The notes: a model not told the origin generated them from the sequence alone. A DNA stretch of 60,897 bases from CAZWUK01 sp964636685 (GCA_964636685.1 CAZWUK010000002.1:1-60897), one strand, 5' to 3'; positions 52,093 through 60,624 are shown, numbered from the stretch's first letter. Program-made: numbers and translations.

Positions 52093-52113
52093 CAAAGAAC
52101 GGAGGTTATGGAT

Positions 52114-53454
52114 ATGATCGACCGTGTTCTTCAGCTTCTCGCAGAAAAGAAGTTCGCAGAGGTCAAAAAAACCGTTTTAGAAATGTACGATCCGGATATT
52201 GCGGAGGTATTCGAGCAAATCGAAGACCGCGATACCATGCTTCGTTTGTTTCGTCTGCTCCCCAAAACGACCGCGGCAGAGGTGTTTGCCTATCTGTCGC
52301 CCGACATTCAGCAAAGCATCATCGAGGCGATCACGGATCTTGAATTAAAGCGGATCCTCGACGAAATGTTTCTCGACGACTGCGTGGATCTTGTTGAAGA
52401 AATGCCCGCTAACGTCGTCTCGAAGGTTCTCAAAAACTCCTCCACCCAGAATCGCAGCCTCATCAACCAGTATCTGCAATATCCGGAGGATTCCGCCGGC
52501 AGCCTGATGACCAACGAGTATGTTTACTTCAAGGCCAACAATACCGTACAGCAGGCGCTCGACATTATTCGCAAAACGGGCGTAGACAAGGAAACGCTCG
52601 ACAACTGCTACGTGCTCTCCGCCGACCGCAAGCTCGAGGGCGTCGTTTCCCTGCGGCAGCTGGTGCTTGCGGATCCCGCGTCGTCGCTTGCCGACATCAT
52701 GAACGCCAACGTGCTCTACGCCAATACGCTGGACGATCAGGAGCAGGTTGGCAAGCTGTTCACCAAATACGACATTCTGTCCATGCCGGTGGTAGACAAC
52801 GAATGTCGGATGGTCGGCATCATCACCATCGACGACGCCATCGACGTTATACAGGAGGAAAACACAGAGGACTTTCACAAGATGGCCGGTATGGCCCCAA
52901 GCGACAACACCTATCTCAAAACGCCGGTGTTCATCCTGGCGAAAAACCGTATCGTATGGCTGCTGGTGTTGATGATTTCCGCGATGATAACCGGTGCGAT
53001 GCTGGAGCATTTTGAGGCCGCAATCGCCGCGATACCACTGCTGGTTTCCTTCATCCCCATGCTGATGGATACGGGCGGGAACGCCGGTTCACAGGCGTCC
53101 ACCATGATTATTCGCGGTATGGCGCTGGACGAAATCGAGCTCTCGGATTTTCTCAAGGTATGGTGGAAAGAGATTCGCGTCTCGCTGCTTTGCGGCGCTT
53201 TTCTGGCGCTCGTCAACTTTGTCCGCATCGCCATACAATACCGGGATCTCGGCGTTGCCGCCGTCGTTTGCGGGACGCTTGTAATCACGGTGTTCATCGC
53301 AAAATCCCTCGGCTGCATTTTACCGATGCTGGCAAAGCGACTGAAGCTCGACCCCGCGTTGATGGCAGCGCCCATGATTACCACCATTACGGACGCGTCG
53401 TCGATTCTGGTCTTCTTTACGCTCGCCATCTCAATTCTCTCCGCAAGGATGTAA
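52114..53454 (+). CDS. mgtE: Magnesium transporter MgtE
   Basis: 446 residues from ATG 52114 (GGAGG 8 bases upstream; ATG 52108 is too close). N-terminal helical domain, CBS pair (YPEDSAGSLMTNEYVYFKAN; DDQEQVGKLFTKYDILSMPV), long plug-helix region and a five-helix C-terminal channel with PLLVSFIPMLMDTGGNAGSQ and the DASSILVFF stretch. MgtE is a Mg2+-gated Mg2+ channel. Segment order and length match the family. Confidence 0.96.
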   Translation: MIDRVLQLLAEKKFAEVKKTVLEMYDPDIAEVFEQIEDRDTMLRLFRLLPKTTAAEVFAYLSPDIQQSIIEAITDLELKRILDEMFLDDCVDLVEEMPANVVSKVLKNSSTQNRSLINQYLQYPEDSAGSLMTNEYVYFKANNTVQQALDIIRKTGVDKETLDNCYVLSADRKLEGVVSLRQLVLADPASSLADIMNANVLYANTLDDQEQVGKLFTKYDILSMPVVDNECRMVGIITIDDAIDVIQEENTEDFHKMAGMAPSDNTYLKTPVFILAKNRIVWLLVLMISAMITGAMLEHFEAAIAAIPLLVSFIPMLMDTGGNAGSQASTMIIRGMALDEIELSDFLKVWWKEIRVSLLCGAFLALVNFVRIAIQYRDLGVAAVVCGTLVITVFIAKSLGCILPMLAKRLKLDPALMAAPMITTITDASSILVFFTLAISILSARM

Positions 53455-53466
53455 TTTCCGTACAGC

Positions 53467-53500
53467 TAAGCCGCCGCGTTCGTTGCGTTGCGGCTTTTTT
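53467..53500 (+). terminator. Terminator after mgtE
   Basis: AAGCCGC with GCGGCTT around 53467-53496, followed by TTTT; minor internal loop. Confidence 0.75.
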
Positions 53501-53514
53501 GCGCTTTCCTTTTG

Positions 53515-53523
53515 TGCTATACT
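53515..53523 (+). promoter_or_regulatory. Extended -10 abutting the GNAT start
   Basis: TGCTATACT with TATACT at 53518-53523; the ATG begins 8 bases later at 53531. There is no room for an RBS, so a leaderless transcript is indicated. Confidence 0.65.
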
Positions 53524-53530
53524 TCTGCTT

Positions 53531-54214
53531 ATGGAAAATTTATCGTATTTGTACACCGACCCGCTGCATCATGCGGATATGATCGATTTCATCACGCGGC
53601 AGCACGTGCCTGTGCTTTATGCCGCACCCGACGGCGTTGTTGCCGGAGAGGATGGTTTCTTTCAGGCTTCCTGTGAAACGCAGGCCTGCGCAGACCGGAT
53701 TGCTCCCCTGCTGGCGTCCGCCGACGAAGTCGTCGCGCACCAGTCGTTTCTGCTTGCGCGTCTGCCCGAGCTTGTGCCGCAGATCACCTGCCATCAGGCG
53801 GTCTATCAAAAAACAGAGGAAATTCCGTATGCGCTGCCCGAAGATTACAGCATCCGCACGCTCGACGCGTCCCACCTGCCGTTTGTTTATGCGCATTATG
53901 ACGTGGTGCACGATCTGGACTACCTTGGCTGGCGGATTGAAAACGGCATGTACGGCGTGTTTTACCGCGATGAAATCGCCGGCTTTATCGGCACGCACGG
54001 CGAAGGCTCGATGGGTATGCTGGAAATTCTGCCCGCGCATCGCCGGCGCGGACTTGCTTTCTGTTTGGAGGCGCACCTCATCAATCGTTTGCTCGAAGAA
54101 GGCCGCACGCCGTATTGCCAGATCGAGATCCACAACGACGCATCGCTTGCCCTCCAGCACCGGCTGGGACTTACCGTCTCAGATCGCGAGCTGACCTGGA
54201 TGAAGCGACCGTAA
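53531..54214 (+). CDS. GNAT family N-acetyltransferase
   Basis: 227 residues. The C-terminal half is a GNAT fold: EIAGFIGTHGEGSMGMLEIL, then PAHRRRGLAFCLEAHLINRL as acetyl-CoA loop (Q/RxxGxA type), and IEIHNDASLALQHRLGLTVS. The N-terminal half is an extra domain as in the FR47/GCN5-like two-domain proteins. Substrate unknown. The start at ATG 53531 sits at the predicted transcription start. Confidence 0.85.
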   Translation: MENLSYLYTDPLHHADMIDFITRQHVPVLYAAPDGVVAGEDGFFQASCETQACADRIAPLLASADEVVAHQSFLLARLPELVPQITCHQAVYQKTEEIPYALPEDYSIRTLDASHLPFVYAHYDVVHDLDYLGWRIENGMYGVFYRDEIAGFIGTHGEGSMGMLEILPAHRRRGLAFCLEAHLINRLLEEGRTPYCQIEIHNDASLALQHRLGLTVSDRELTWMKRP

Positions 54215-54226
54215 ATTCGGCGCGGC

Positions 54227-55033
54227 TTAACCGATCGGCACGAGCCAGCCCAGCACCTGATACTTTGAATCCTCCACATAGTTCGAATAAGCGCATGTCA
54301 CCAAGGAGATGAGCCGCGTGTCCGCATGATATTCCGCGTCGGCAGGCACAAAGTCGGAGGCATTTATGGCTGTGTTGACAAACGACATCTTCTCATGATC
54401 CGATTGAAACCAGACCGGAAAATACTGATCGGACGAATCGATATAGCGCCCCGCAAACAGGTCGATACGATAATTTCCGCTGAACGTAATCAGATACATG
54501 GTGGGATGGGCGTCGTAATACGCTTGATGCTGGTATTGCAGTAGGCTCTTGAACATGGAGCCGTCCTTCATGTGATGGCCATAGATAATCAAGCTTTCGC
54601 CATCCAGCGCTGTTCCGGCACGCGCGTCAAAAAACAGCGCGCCCGCACTGTTGCTTTTGCCCGTATAATCGTGGTTGAGAAAGTAGCTGTTGTCCTTATA
54701 GTACACAACCGGGTAGTTGATGGCCGTTTCTTCGCTGTACAGCCAGGCGCGTACATGGCGGCCTTCCTTTTGGAGCGCGGCAAAATCGACTGTGATGGGC
54801 GGAGTGGGAAGCGGTTCCGGCGTCTGCGTTGCTTCCGGCGCGAGCGTTGCGACCTCCGTCGGCACGGGCGTGGATACCGCAAGCGCGCGCGCCTCCGAAT
54901 ACGACGCGCGATCATGCAGGTACTGTATGAGGGTTATGGTCAGCAGCATGGTGGAAACGCCCAGAATGACAAATAAAATACCGTTGAAAAACAATCGCTT
55001 ATTTCGTATACGCCACCGTTTTTTATGTTGCAT
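54227..55033 (-). CDS. Class B sortase
   Basis: 268 residues. A short cytosolic tail, one TM helix (FFNGILFVILGVSTMLLTIT), a Thr/Pro linker, then a class B sortase domain: VRAWLYSEETAINYPVVYYK, LNHDYTGKSNSAGALFFDAR, catalytic His in LIIYGHHMKDGSMFKSL and catalytic Cys in RLISLVTCAYSNYV. The catalytic Arg normally found 8 residues after the Cys is not seen; the nearest basic residue is Lys in DSKYQVLGW. The start ATG 55033 has only GGGAAG directly next to it. It should attach surface proteins; a possible substrate remnant lies at 60625. Confidence 0.88.
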   Translation of the reverse strand: MQHKKRWRIRNKRLFFNGILFVILGVSTMLLTITLIQYLHDRASYSEARALAVSTPVPTEVATLAPEATQTPEPLPTPPITVDFAALQKEGRHVRAWLYSEETAINYPVVYYKDNSYFLNHDYTGKSNSAGALFFDARAGTALDGESLIIYGHHMKDGSMFKSLLQYQHQAYYDAHPTMYLITFSGNYRIDLFAGRYIDSSDQYFPVWFQSDHEKMSFVNTAINASDFVPADAEYHADTRLISLVTCAYSNYVEDSKYQVLGWLVPIG

Positions 55034-55242
55034 CTTCCCGTAAAATCCGTTTCTTTGCTTGATAGGTTAACCGTTCCGCATCTAAGGATCGGGCAGGCGC
55101 CGCCGGGCAATACGACCGGTCGCAGCCGCCATTTTGGGATGCGTTGATTCCGCGTGAACGTATTTTGAACAGCCGCTTGTTCCCGGCGGGTCGGATCGTT
55201 CGCAGCCGGTCAAAACGCAAAGGCTGCTGCAATCGTTCGATT

Positions 55243-55275
55243 GAAAACAGTATACCATCTTCGGCGCATATCGCA
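55243..55275 (-). promoter_or_regulatory. Promoter and long leader of the sortase gene
   Basis: Minus strand TTGCGA, 16-bp spacer, TATACT with extended -10 TGG, in 55243-55275. The transcript would carry a ~200-base leader to 55033 that is GC-rich and shows several inverted repeats but matches no riboswitch I know. A short open frame (55283-55023) in it looks random. Confidence 0.55.
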
Positions 55276-55344
55276 AGATGCAAAATAAGCAGCGGCGTCT
55301 TTCACACGCGCAAATACCGCCGCTTCACGGCGCCCGTCTCCGCA

Positions 55345-55374
55345 ATGACAGAATGGATCGCCGTATGCTATACT
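55345..55374 (+). promoter_or_regulatory. Promoter of the KdpE-like gene
   Basis: ATGACA (55345-55350), 18-bp spacer, TATACT (55369-55374) with extended -10 TGC. A ~92-base leader follows, with no recognised element. Confidence 0.7.
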
Positions 55375-55472
55375 GTTTTTGATTGCGGGATCGTTGCAGC
55401 ATGCGATCAGCTCGACAGGGAAGCAACCTTCGCGAGGCAATGGCGTGTTCATTTTGATCGGAAAGGGAAAGC

Positions 55473-56180
55473 ATGGAACAAAAGAATTTGATTCTGCTGG
55501 CGGAGGACGATCCGGGGATCGTCAACTATATCAAAACCGTACTGCTTTCCAAAGGCTGCGGGTTCCTGCATGCAAAGGACGGCGCAACGGCCATGATGCT
55601 GCTTACTTCCCAATGCCCGGATCTGATTTTGCTGGATCTGGGACTGCCGGACGTGGACGGCATCCGGCTCCTGCGGCGAATACGGGAATGGTCGCGCATC
55701 CCCATCATCGTCGTCTCCGCCCGAACGCACGAGCGGGAAAAGGTGGAGGCGCTGGATCTCGGCGCGGATGATTATATTACCAAGCCCTTTGGCAGTGCGG
55801 AACTGCTGGCGCGGATTCGTACCGCCCTCCGCCATGCGGCCGACAGCGGGCAAAGAGCGGACATGCCCCTTTCCGGCATGTTTCATGCGGGAAAGCTGAC
55901 CATCGACTACGGAAAACGCCACGCCTACATCGGCGAAACGAATCTGCATCTGACGCAGAATGAATATAAGATCGTCGCCGTGCTTTCCCGATACGCGGGG
56001 AAGGTTTTGACCTATGACCATTTGATGAAAGCGGTGTGGGGGCCCGCCGCGCTGGGCGACCGGCAGCTGCTGCGGGTCAACGTGGCCAACGTCCGGCGAA
56101 AGATGGAACAGAATCCCGCCGAGCCGCAATACATCTTTACGGAAACCGGCGTAGGCTACCGTATGGCGGAGGAGGACTAG
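55473..56180 (+). CDS. OmpR/KdpE-type response regulator
   Basis: 235 residues. Receiver with LLAEDDPGIVNYI, phospho-acceptor Asp in LILLDLGLPDVDG, Thr/Ser switch in IIVVSARTHEREK and Lys in DDYITKPFG; C-terminal winged helix ending VGYRMAEED. Best match in style is KdpE (potassium-uptake control), but no kdpD or kdpFABC genes are adjacent, so it is an orphan here. The stop codon TAG lies at the edge of a MITE copy, so the natural last residues could be altered slightly. AAAGGGAAAG precedes ATG 55473. Confidence 0.88.
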   Translation: MEQKNLILLAEDDPGIVNYIKTVLLSKGCGFLHAKDGATAMMLLTSQCPDLILLDLGLPDVDGIRLLRRIREWSRIPIIVVSARTHEREKVEALDLGADDYITKPFGSAELLARIRTALRHAADSGQRADMPLSGMFHAGKLTIDYGKRHAYIGETNLHLTQNEYKIVAVLSRYAGKVLTYDHLMKAVWGPAALGDRQLLRVNVANVRRKMEQNPAEPQYIFTETGVGYRMAEED

Positions 56181-56338
56181 CGTGTGTTTCTAAAGTCTGC
56201 AAGATGAAATTTTGCGTCATCGGCTTGCAGATTGAGGCGAAAAACGTAGGCTTCGTGGTGCTAAAACGAGGCTTATTCACAAAAATATGCAGGACGAGGG
56301 CGTGAAAATGCGCTTGCGTGATTTTAGAAACACGCTCT
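56179..56338. mobile_element. 160-bp MITE-like element, copy 2
   Basis: Same length and sequence plan as 42464-42623: AGCGTGTGTTTCTAAA at the left and TTTAGAAACACGCTCT at the right. Interior landmarks such as GATGAAATTTTGCGTCATCGG and AAAAATATGCAGG are shared. The insertion sits between the KdpE-like coding end and its terminator hairpin (56396-56434). Confidence 0.82.
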
Positions 56339-56395
56339 GGAGCGCGCGTTCCGATTGGGGACAGCCGGAGAGCGCCGTCGCCTTCAGAACCACGG

Positions 56396-56434
56396 AAAAG
56401 CCCGGTGGAGAGAAGCTCCGGCCGGGCTTTTTTG
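56396..56434 (+). terminator. Terminator downstream of MITE copy 2
   Basis: AAAAGCCCGG with CCGGGCTTTT and TTTTTG. It is probably the original KdpE-like terminator, now displaced 200 bases by the element; it may also serve the convergent permease. Confidence 0.8.
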
Positions 56435-56468
56435 TTGTATGAAAACGACGGAACGTATCAAATACGGA

Positions 56469-57905
56469 TTATTCCGCAGCTGGCGCTTTCCGTTCGCCGA
56501 TGGACAGGAGCGCGTTCAGCAGGATGCCGATGATGGCTGCGCCCGCAATGCAGGGGATCTCGATGCCAAACATGGGTATATTGCCGCCGCAGAAATACTG
56601 ACCGCCGATGGCAAAGATCATGATCGTGGCAATGACCGCGATGTTCTTGCCGCTGAACATATCCACCTTTGCGTCGATCATGATGGCGATGCCCTGCGCC
56701 GCGATTGCGCCAAACAAATAGATCTCCAAGCCGCCGATGACCGCAAGCGGAATGCCGTAGATCCCCTGAATCAAGGGGGTAAAGCAGGAGATGACCATGG
56801 CGATGACGCCCGCCGCGATCATGACCGGCACGGAGAACACCTTGGTAATCGCCATGGTGCTGATGTTTTCACCATAGTTGGTTCCAGCGGGGCCGCCGAT
56901 AACGCCGGAGATCATGTCGCACAGACCGTCGCCGATCAGGTTGCTGGGCAGCATGTCGGCAAGGCCCTGCTCGCCTTTCCCCTTCTTTTTGGCAATATCA
57001 TTGACATAGATATCCAGCTGATAGATATGCGCGGTGGATTCCGGTATGGTGGCGATGGCAATGGGCATGATGGCAAGCACCGCTTCCCAGGAAACCTTGG
57101 GCAGTGAAAACGCAGGGATGGCAAAAGGCCCGAAGGTTGCCAGCGGATTCAGCGCCGCGGCATTGATCGAGCGGAACAGCGTCCAGTCGCCGGAGACAGC
57201 GCAGGCTGCCACGGATACCAATATGCCGCCGACCGCACCGAGAAGCAGCGGCAGCTGGCTGAGCAGCCCCTTGGCATACCGCGCAATCACAACGGTTATC
57301 AGCAGGGTGGCAATGGAGACGCCCCAGACCCATCCGGAGCCGGTGATGCCGGTTGCGGGCGCCTGCGGCATGGCGTCGCTGAGCGCATTGGCCGCCAGCG
57401 TTAGACCGATCACCATGGCAATGGAGCCGGTGATCGTGGGCGGCAGCAGCTTTTCCACGATGCGTCTTCCGGCAAACTTTACCAAGACGCCGGCCAGTAT
57501 GGACACAAGACCCGACATGATAATGCCGAACTGTGCATACTGGATCGCCTCCCGCGGCATGACCGGGGAAAGCCCCTGCTGCCAGGCAAGCACCTGCTCG
57601 CAAGCCTCCGGGCTCATCTTGGCCATGATGGCCTGACTGGTGACAAGGCTCATCACCGCCGTGAGATACGCAAAGCTGGAGCCGTAGTACATGGGGATCT
57701 TCCGCCCGGTAATCAGCGTGAAGCATACGGTGGCAAGACCGCTGGCGAAGATCGTTGTGGAAACCTGAAAACCGGTAATCAGCGCCACGGCGATAGTTGC
57801 AGGGAACATGACGACCACTTGCTGCAGTGCATAGAGCAAGAGCTTCAGCAGCGGCGGCCGTTCCTGCGGCAGATACCCGTCAATTTTTGGATCCATTGTG
57901 CTCAA
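56469..57905 (-). CDS. Uracil/xanthine permease (NCS2)
   Basis: 478 residues, 14 TM segments of the UraA/XanP fold: YALQQVVVMFPATIAVALIT, YYGSSFAYLTAVMSLVTSQA, signature GDGLCDMISGVIGGPAGTNY and GGLEIYLFGAIAAQGIAIMI. It is a proton symporter for uracil or xanthine; the choice cannot be made by eye. The start is TTG 57905, 9 bases after GGGGGAGG; ATG 57896 is too far from it. Related in theme to the purine salvage operon at 4.4 kb. Confidence 0.93.
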   Translation of the reverse strand: MSTMDPKIDGYLPQERPPLLKLLLYALQQVVVMFPATIAVALITGFQVSTTIFASGLATVCFTLITGRKIPMYYGSSFAYLTAVMSLVTSQAIMAKMSPEACEQVLAWQQGLSPVMPREAIQYAQFGIIMSGLVSILAGVLVKFAGRRIVEKLLPPTITGSIAMVIGLTLAANALSDAMPQAPATGITGSGWVWGVSIATLLITVVIARYAKGLLSQLPLLLGAVGGILVSVAACAVSGDWTLFRSINAAALNPLATFGPFAIPAFSLPKVSWEAVLAIMPIAIATIPESTAHIYQLDIYVNDIAKKKGKGEQGLADMLPSNLIGDGLCDMISGVIGGPAGTNYGENISTMAITKVFSVPVMIAAGVIAMVISCFTPLIQGIYGIPLAVIGGLEIYLFGAIAAQGIAIMIDAKVDMFSGKNIAVIATIMIFAIGGQYFCGGNIPMFGIEIPCIAGAAIIGILLNALLSIGERKAPAAE

Positions 57906-57972
57906 GATGCTTGACCTCCCCCTATCATGATTTTGAAATGTTTTTCCGGTATCGCTGTAAGACCGTTCTTTT

Positions 57973-58003
57973 TTTATAACAGTATATGCTGCAACAATGC
58001 CAA
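57973..58003 (-). promoter_or_regulatory. Promoter of the permease gene
   Basis: Minus strand TTGGCA (58003-57998), 19-bp spacer, TATAAA (57978-57973) with TGT before the -10. The ~60-base leader shows no purine riboswitch or PyrR hairpin. Confidence 0.5.
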
Positions 58004-58144
58004 AATCGAATAAAGATTTGACGAATCCATTCAGAATTTATAAATAACAGACAGCTCGGAACGCCGGGCAAAGGCGTCGCCCGCCCGTTCGTTTCTTTCC
58101 CCCGCCGTTCGTCATTTTTCATCCTGATCGGGCCGAACGGTGCT

Positions 58145-58732
58145 TTAGCCGTTCCGCTGATCGATCAGCTTCCAAAGCGTATCATACATCTTCTGCGGCT
58201 CTACGGGCTTTGCAAGGTGGGCGTTCATCCCGGCGTCGAGACTTGCGCGCCGATCCTCGTCAAAGGCGTTGGCGCTCATGGCGATGATGGGAACGGTTTT
58301 TGCGTCCGGTCTGCTGAGCGCGCGGATCGTCCCTGTAAGGCGCCCATTTTCGTCGCGACAGAAAAAACCCGTGAGCGTGCTCCCGCGATAGCCGCCGTCT
58401 TTCAGCCGCAGCCGGAACGTACCCTTTACACGGTGCTTCCCGCTCTGCGTATCGGCAAAAAACCGTTGAAGCGCCGGCAGATCGTCCGGATGCACCAGAT
58501 CAATCGCGCCTTCGTTGCGCATCAAAACCGCCGGCGAAATATCGCTCATCGCGTATGCGCCGTAACTCTCGGAGCTGTAAAATTCGCCCGTCTGGACATC
58601 CCATTCAAAAAGGGTCGTTTCCAATTCGTCAAACACAAGCCGATACCGCTCGCGCTCCGTCGCCAGCCGCACGCTGCTCTTTTGGATGCTTTCCTTCCCC
58701 GTCGATGAATCGTCTTCCGTGGAACTGTCCCA
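58145..58732 (-). pseudogene. Hybrid histidine-kinase remnant (PAS joined to receiver end)
   Basis: Reads in frame from a truncated left part (DSSTEDDSSTGKESIQ) into a PAS domain (RYRLVFDELETTLFEWDVQT ... FRLRLKDGGYRGSTLTGFF), then jumps at about GTIRALSRPDAK straight into the last third of a receiver domain (VPIIAMSANAFDEDRRASLD, NAHLAKPVEP). The HisKA, HATPase and first two-thirds of the receiver are gone, and the upstream end stops at a lone MITE terminus. An in-frame internal deletion plus 5' loss is the simplest reading. If transcribed it could make a PAS-only fragment, but it has no start with a convincing RBS. Confidence 0.75.
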
Positions 58733-58750
58733 ATTTTGGAAACACGCTCT
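58733..58750. repeat. Solo MITE terminus
   Basis: ATTTTGGAAACACGCTCT matches the right end of the 160-bp element (ATTTTAGAAACACGCTCT) at all but one position, but the DNA on its left is not element sequence. It marks the truncated end of the kinase remnant. Confidence 0.6.
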
Positions 58751-59058
58751 AATTTATATATGAAATTGTTCCATAGCCTGTTCGATTTGCAAAAGCGCTT
58801 TGCTGCGCGCAAAAACAAGGGCGCAGCGGGTTTGTGACCTTGCGTTCCCATCCGTATGCGCCCAATGGCGAGCAGGAAGGCTTCTGCTTGGAGGAGGCTT
58901 GACCGCAGGGCGCGCTCCATCGCGCTGTCCAATACGGTTTCGTGCCGGCAGGTGCGGTCGTTCCTGCGTCCGTGTCGCCGTTTGAGCAGGCAGCGCGGCA
59001 TTCTACAGACGCCGCGCGACGGCGCCGGAAGAATCCGCCCGATTCACATACCTATCCT
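58751..59058. other. Unassigned stretch
   Basis: No start with an RBS, known domain or RNA motif seen. A minus-strand open frame reading ETVLDSAMERALRSSLLQAE occurs at 59001-58752 but I cannot name it; it may be debris of a disrupted gene. Confidence 0.5.
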
Positions 59059-60432
59059 TCAATATTCCGGATCGGGCAAAACCGTGTTGCGCTTCTCCGC
59101 AAGATAGGTCAGCACCTCCGCGTCCGCCGCCGTAAAGATCGCGTCCAACCCCTCCACGGCATAATACTGCGTTCCGCTGCTGCTGAAATAGCCCGTAAGC
59201 GTGTCTCCTGTAAACCGGACGTCGGCGCTGTCAAGATAACCGCCCTCGGCATTGTAGAAGCCGAACGACACCGTCCAGGTCTGTCCGTCCCCGCCCGATG
59301 CTTTCCCCCGCGTAACGCGCATGGCGGAAACGGCGTTGTACATACGCTCGATCACCGCCGGATCGTCGGAATAGAACGTCCCAGCGTCGCTGTTCCAGCT
59401 GACGCGCACGCTCACAGAGCGCAGCGCTGCCGGATCGGCGTCGATCAGCCGGCTTGTATCGTATCCGCCCGCCGCAAAAACGGACATGGGAAACCGGGCG
59501 ACAAACGCGTCCTCATAGGCGCTCTGCTTCTCGCCGTATACCTCCCAGTACGCTTCCCATTCTTCCTCCAGTTTGATCCCTGCGATGGACAACAGCGCGG
59601 AAAGACCGTCAACAGGGTACCTGCCCGCGCTCTCCATCAGCATCCCGTCCTGAAAGGAGACGGCGCATATCTGCTGTCCGGCCTCGTCGTACAGAGAAAA
59701 GACATAATAGGTGCCCGTGCTCAATATACCGTCATGATTCCCCGTGACAGTGATACCCCTCAGCGCATCGGTCACGGCGGCGACGGTCTTTGGATCTGTG
59801 ATACATTGCACGGGTTCGCCGTATTCGCAGTGATTTACCATGACGTACAGCGTTGCCGCCTTGGATAGATCGTACGCCGCGTCGCCGTCCTCTTTTTGGA
59901 CAAACGTCAGCAGCGGCTCCGGAAAGCTGTGGGATACGGGCGCTTTGGTCGGTCTTGGCGTTTTCGTCGGATCCGGCGTCTCCTTGGGCGGATCGAAGTC
60001 CTCCGTCGTCTCCGATACGGTATACGCGCCTTCCACAAAGCGAATCTCCCAGATGTTGGACCAGAGCGCGCCGCTTTCGTTTGGACGCACCTTGACACGA
60101 TAGGTCACGGTATCCGTCGGAACGCCCTGCAGCATGACGATGGTCTTGCTTGTGCTTCCATCGTAAACGCCGAGCGCCTTTCTGTCCGTGAAGTCGGAAA
60201 GCTCCGCAAAGATGGCGACGGTATAGGATTTTTGACCGAACACCCGGTTCCATTTCAATTTGAACATGGGCTTCCCATTCGACGCCTCTCCCATGTACAC
60301 GGGCTCTTGCAGCGTAATGGACGCGCTCGCCGGTATTTCCGCGTCCTGCTCCGGCTCGACGGACGCACCCGTCTTACAGCCGAACAGCCCCGTCAGAAGC
60401 AACGATAATAAGATCATAAAAAACCGTTTCAT
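59059..60432 (-). CDS. Large lipoprotein of unknown function
   Basis: 457 residues. Lipoprotein signal (KRFFMILLSLLLTGLFGC), an N-terminal fibronectin-III-like domain (FKLKWNRVFGQKSYTVAIFA to about residue 130), a Pro/Thr linker (PKETPDPTKTPRPTK) and two weakly similar C-terminal domains with ITVTGNHDGILSTGTYYVFS and SVRVSWNSDAGTFYSDDP. The two repeats look alike (calculation of differences over strands ending VSFGFYN and AVSFQDG), so internal duplication is likely. It should lie on the membrane outer face. Good RBS GAGGAGC. Confidence 0.8.
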   Translation of the reverse strand: MKRFFMILLSLLLTGLFGCKTGASVEPEQDAEIPASASITLQEPVYMGEASNGKPMFKLKWNRVFGQKSYTVAIFAELSDFTDRKALGVYDGSTSKTIVMLQGVPTDTVTYRVKVRPNESGALWSNIWEIRFVEGAYTVSETTEDFDPPKETPDPTKTPRPTKAPVSHSFPEPLLTFVQKEDGDAAYDLSKAATLYVMVNHCEYGEPVQCITDPKTVAAVTDALRGITVTGNHDGILSTGTYYVFSLYDEAGQQICAVSFQDGMLMESAGRYPVDGLSALLSIAGIKLEEEWEAYWEVYGEKQSAYEDAFVARFPMSVFAAGGYDTSRLIDADPAALRSVSVRVSWNSDAGTFYSDDPAVIERMYNAVSAMRVTRGKASGGDGQTWTVSFGFYNAEGGYLDSADVRFTGDTLTGYFSSSGTQYYAVEGLDAIFTAADAEVLTYLAEKRNTVLPDPEY

Positions 60433-60536
60433 ATGCGCTCCTCGCCGTCTCTTGTAACGATGGTACTATTCGCCGTCCGGACAGTGGGGTTTCCCCTGCT
60501 GGCGGGCGGTCAGTCCTGCAAATGGATTTCACAATC

Positions 60537-60545
60537 ATAATAGCA
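60537..60545 (-). promoter_or_regulatory. Extended -10 promoter of the lipoprotein gene
   Basis: Minus strand TGCTATTAT with no convincing -35; ~105 bases of leader. Confidence 0.5.
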
Positions 60546-60624
60546 TATTTTTCTGTTTTTTCATCATGTGCGGGTGCGATTTTCGGTCGTTTTTCGAGCC
60601 GTCCCCCAACGACCTACAATTGAC

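Noticed and set aside
51964..52113. M-box, yybP-ykoY or NiCo riboswitch ahead of mgtE
   Set aside because: The conserved strings of these classes are not found; the small frame and competing stems explain the leader better.
55144..55491. Plus-strand frame between the sortase and KdpE-like genes
   Set aside because: It overlaps the KdpE-like promoter and start, has no RBS, and its translation resembles nothing.
58546..59001. Minus-strand frame across the MITE end as a real gene
   Set aside because: Its translation is a frame-shifted copy of the PAS remnant at one end and unrecognisable at the other.
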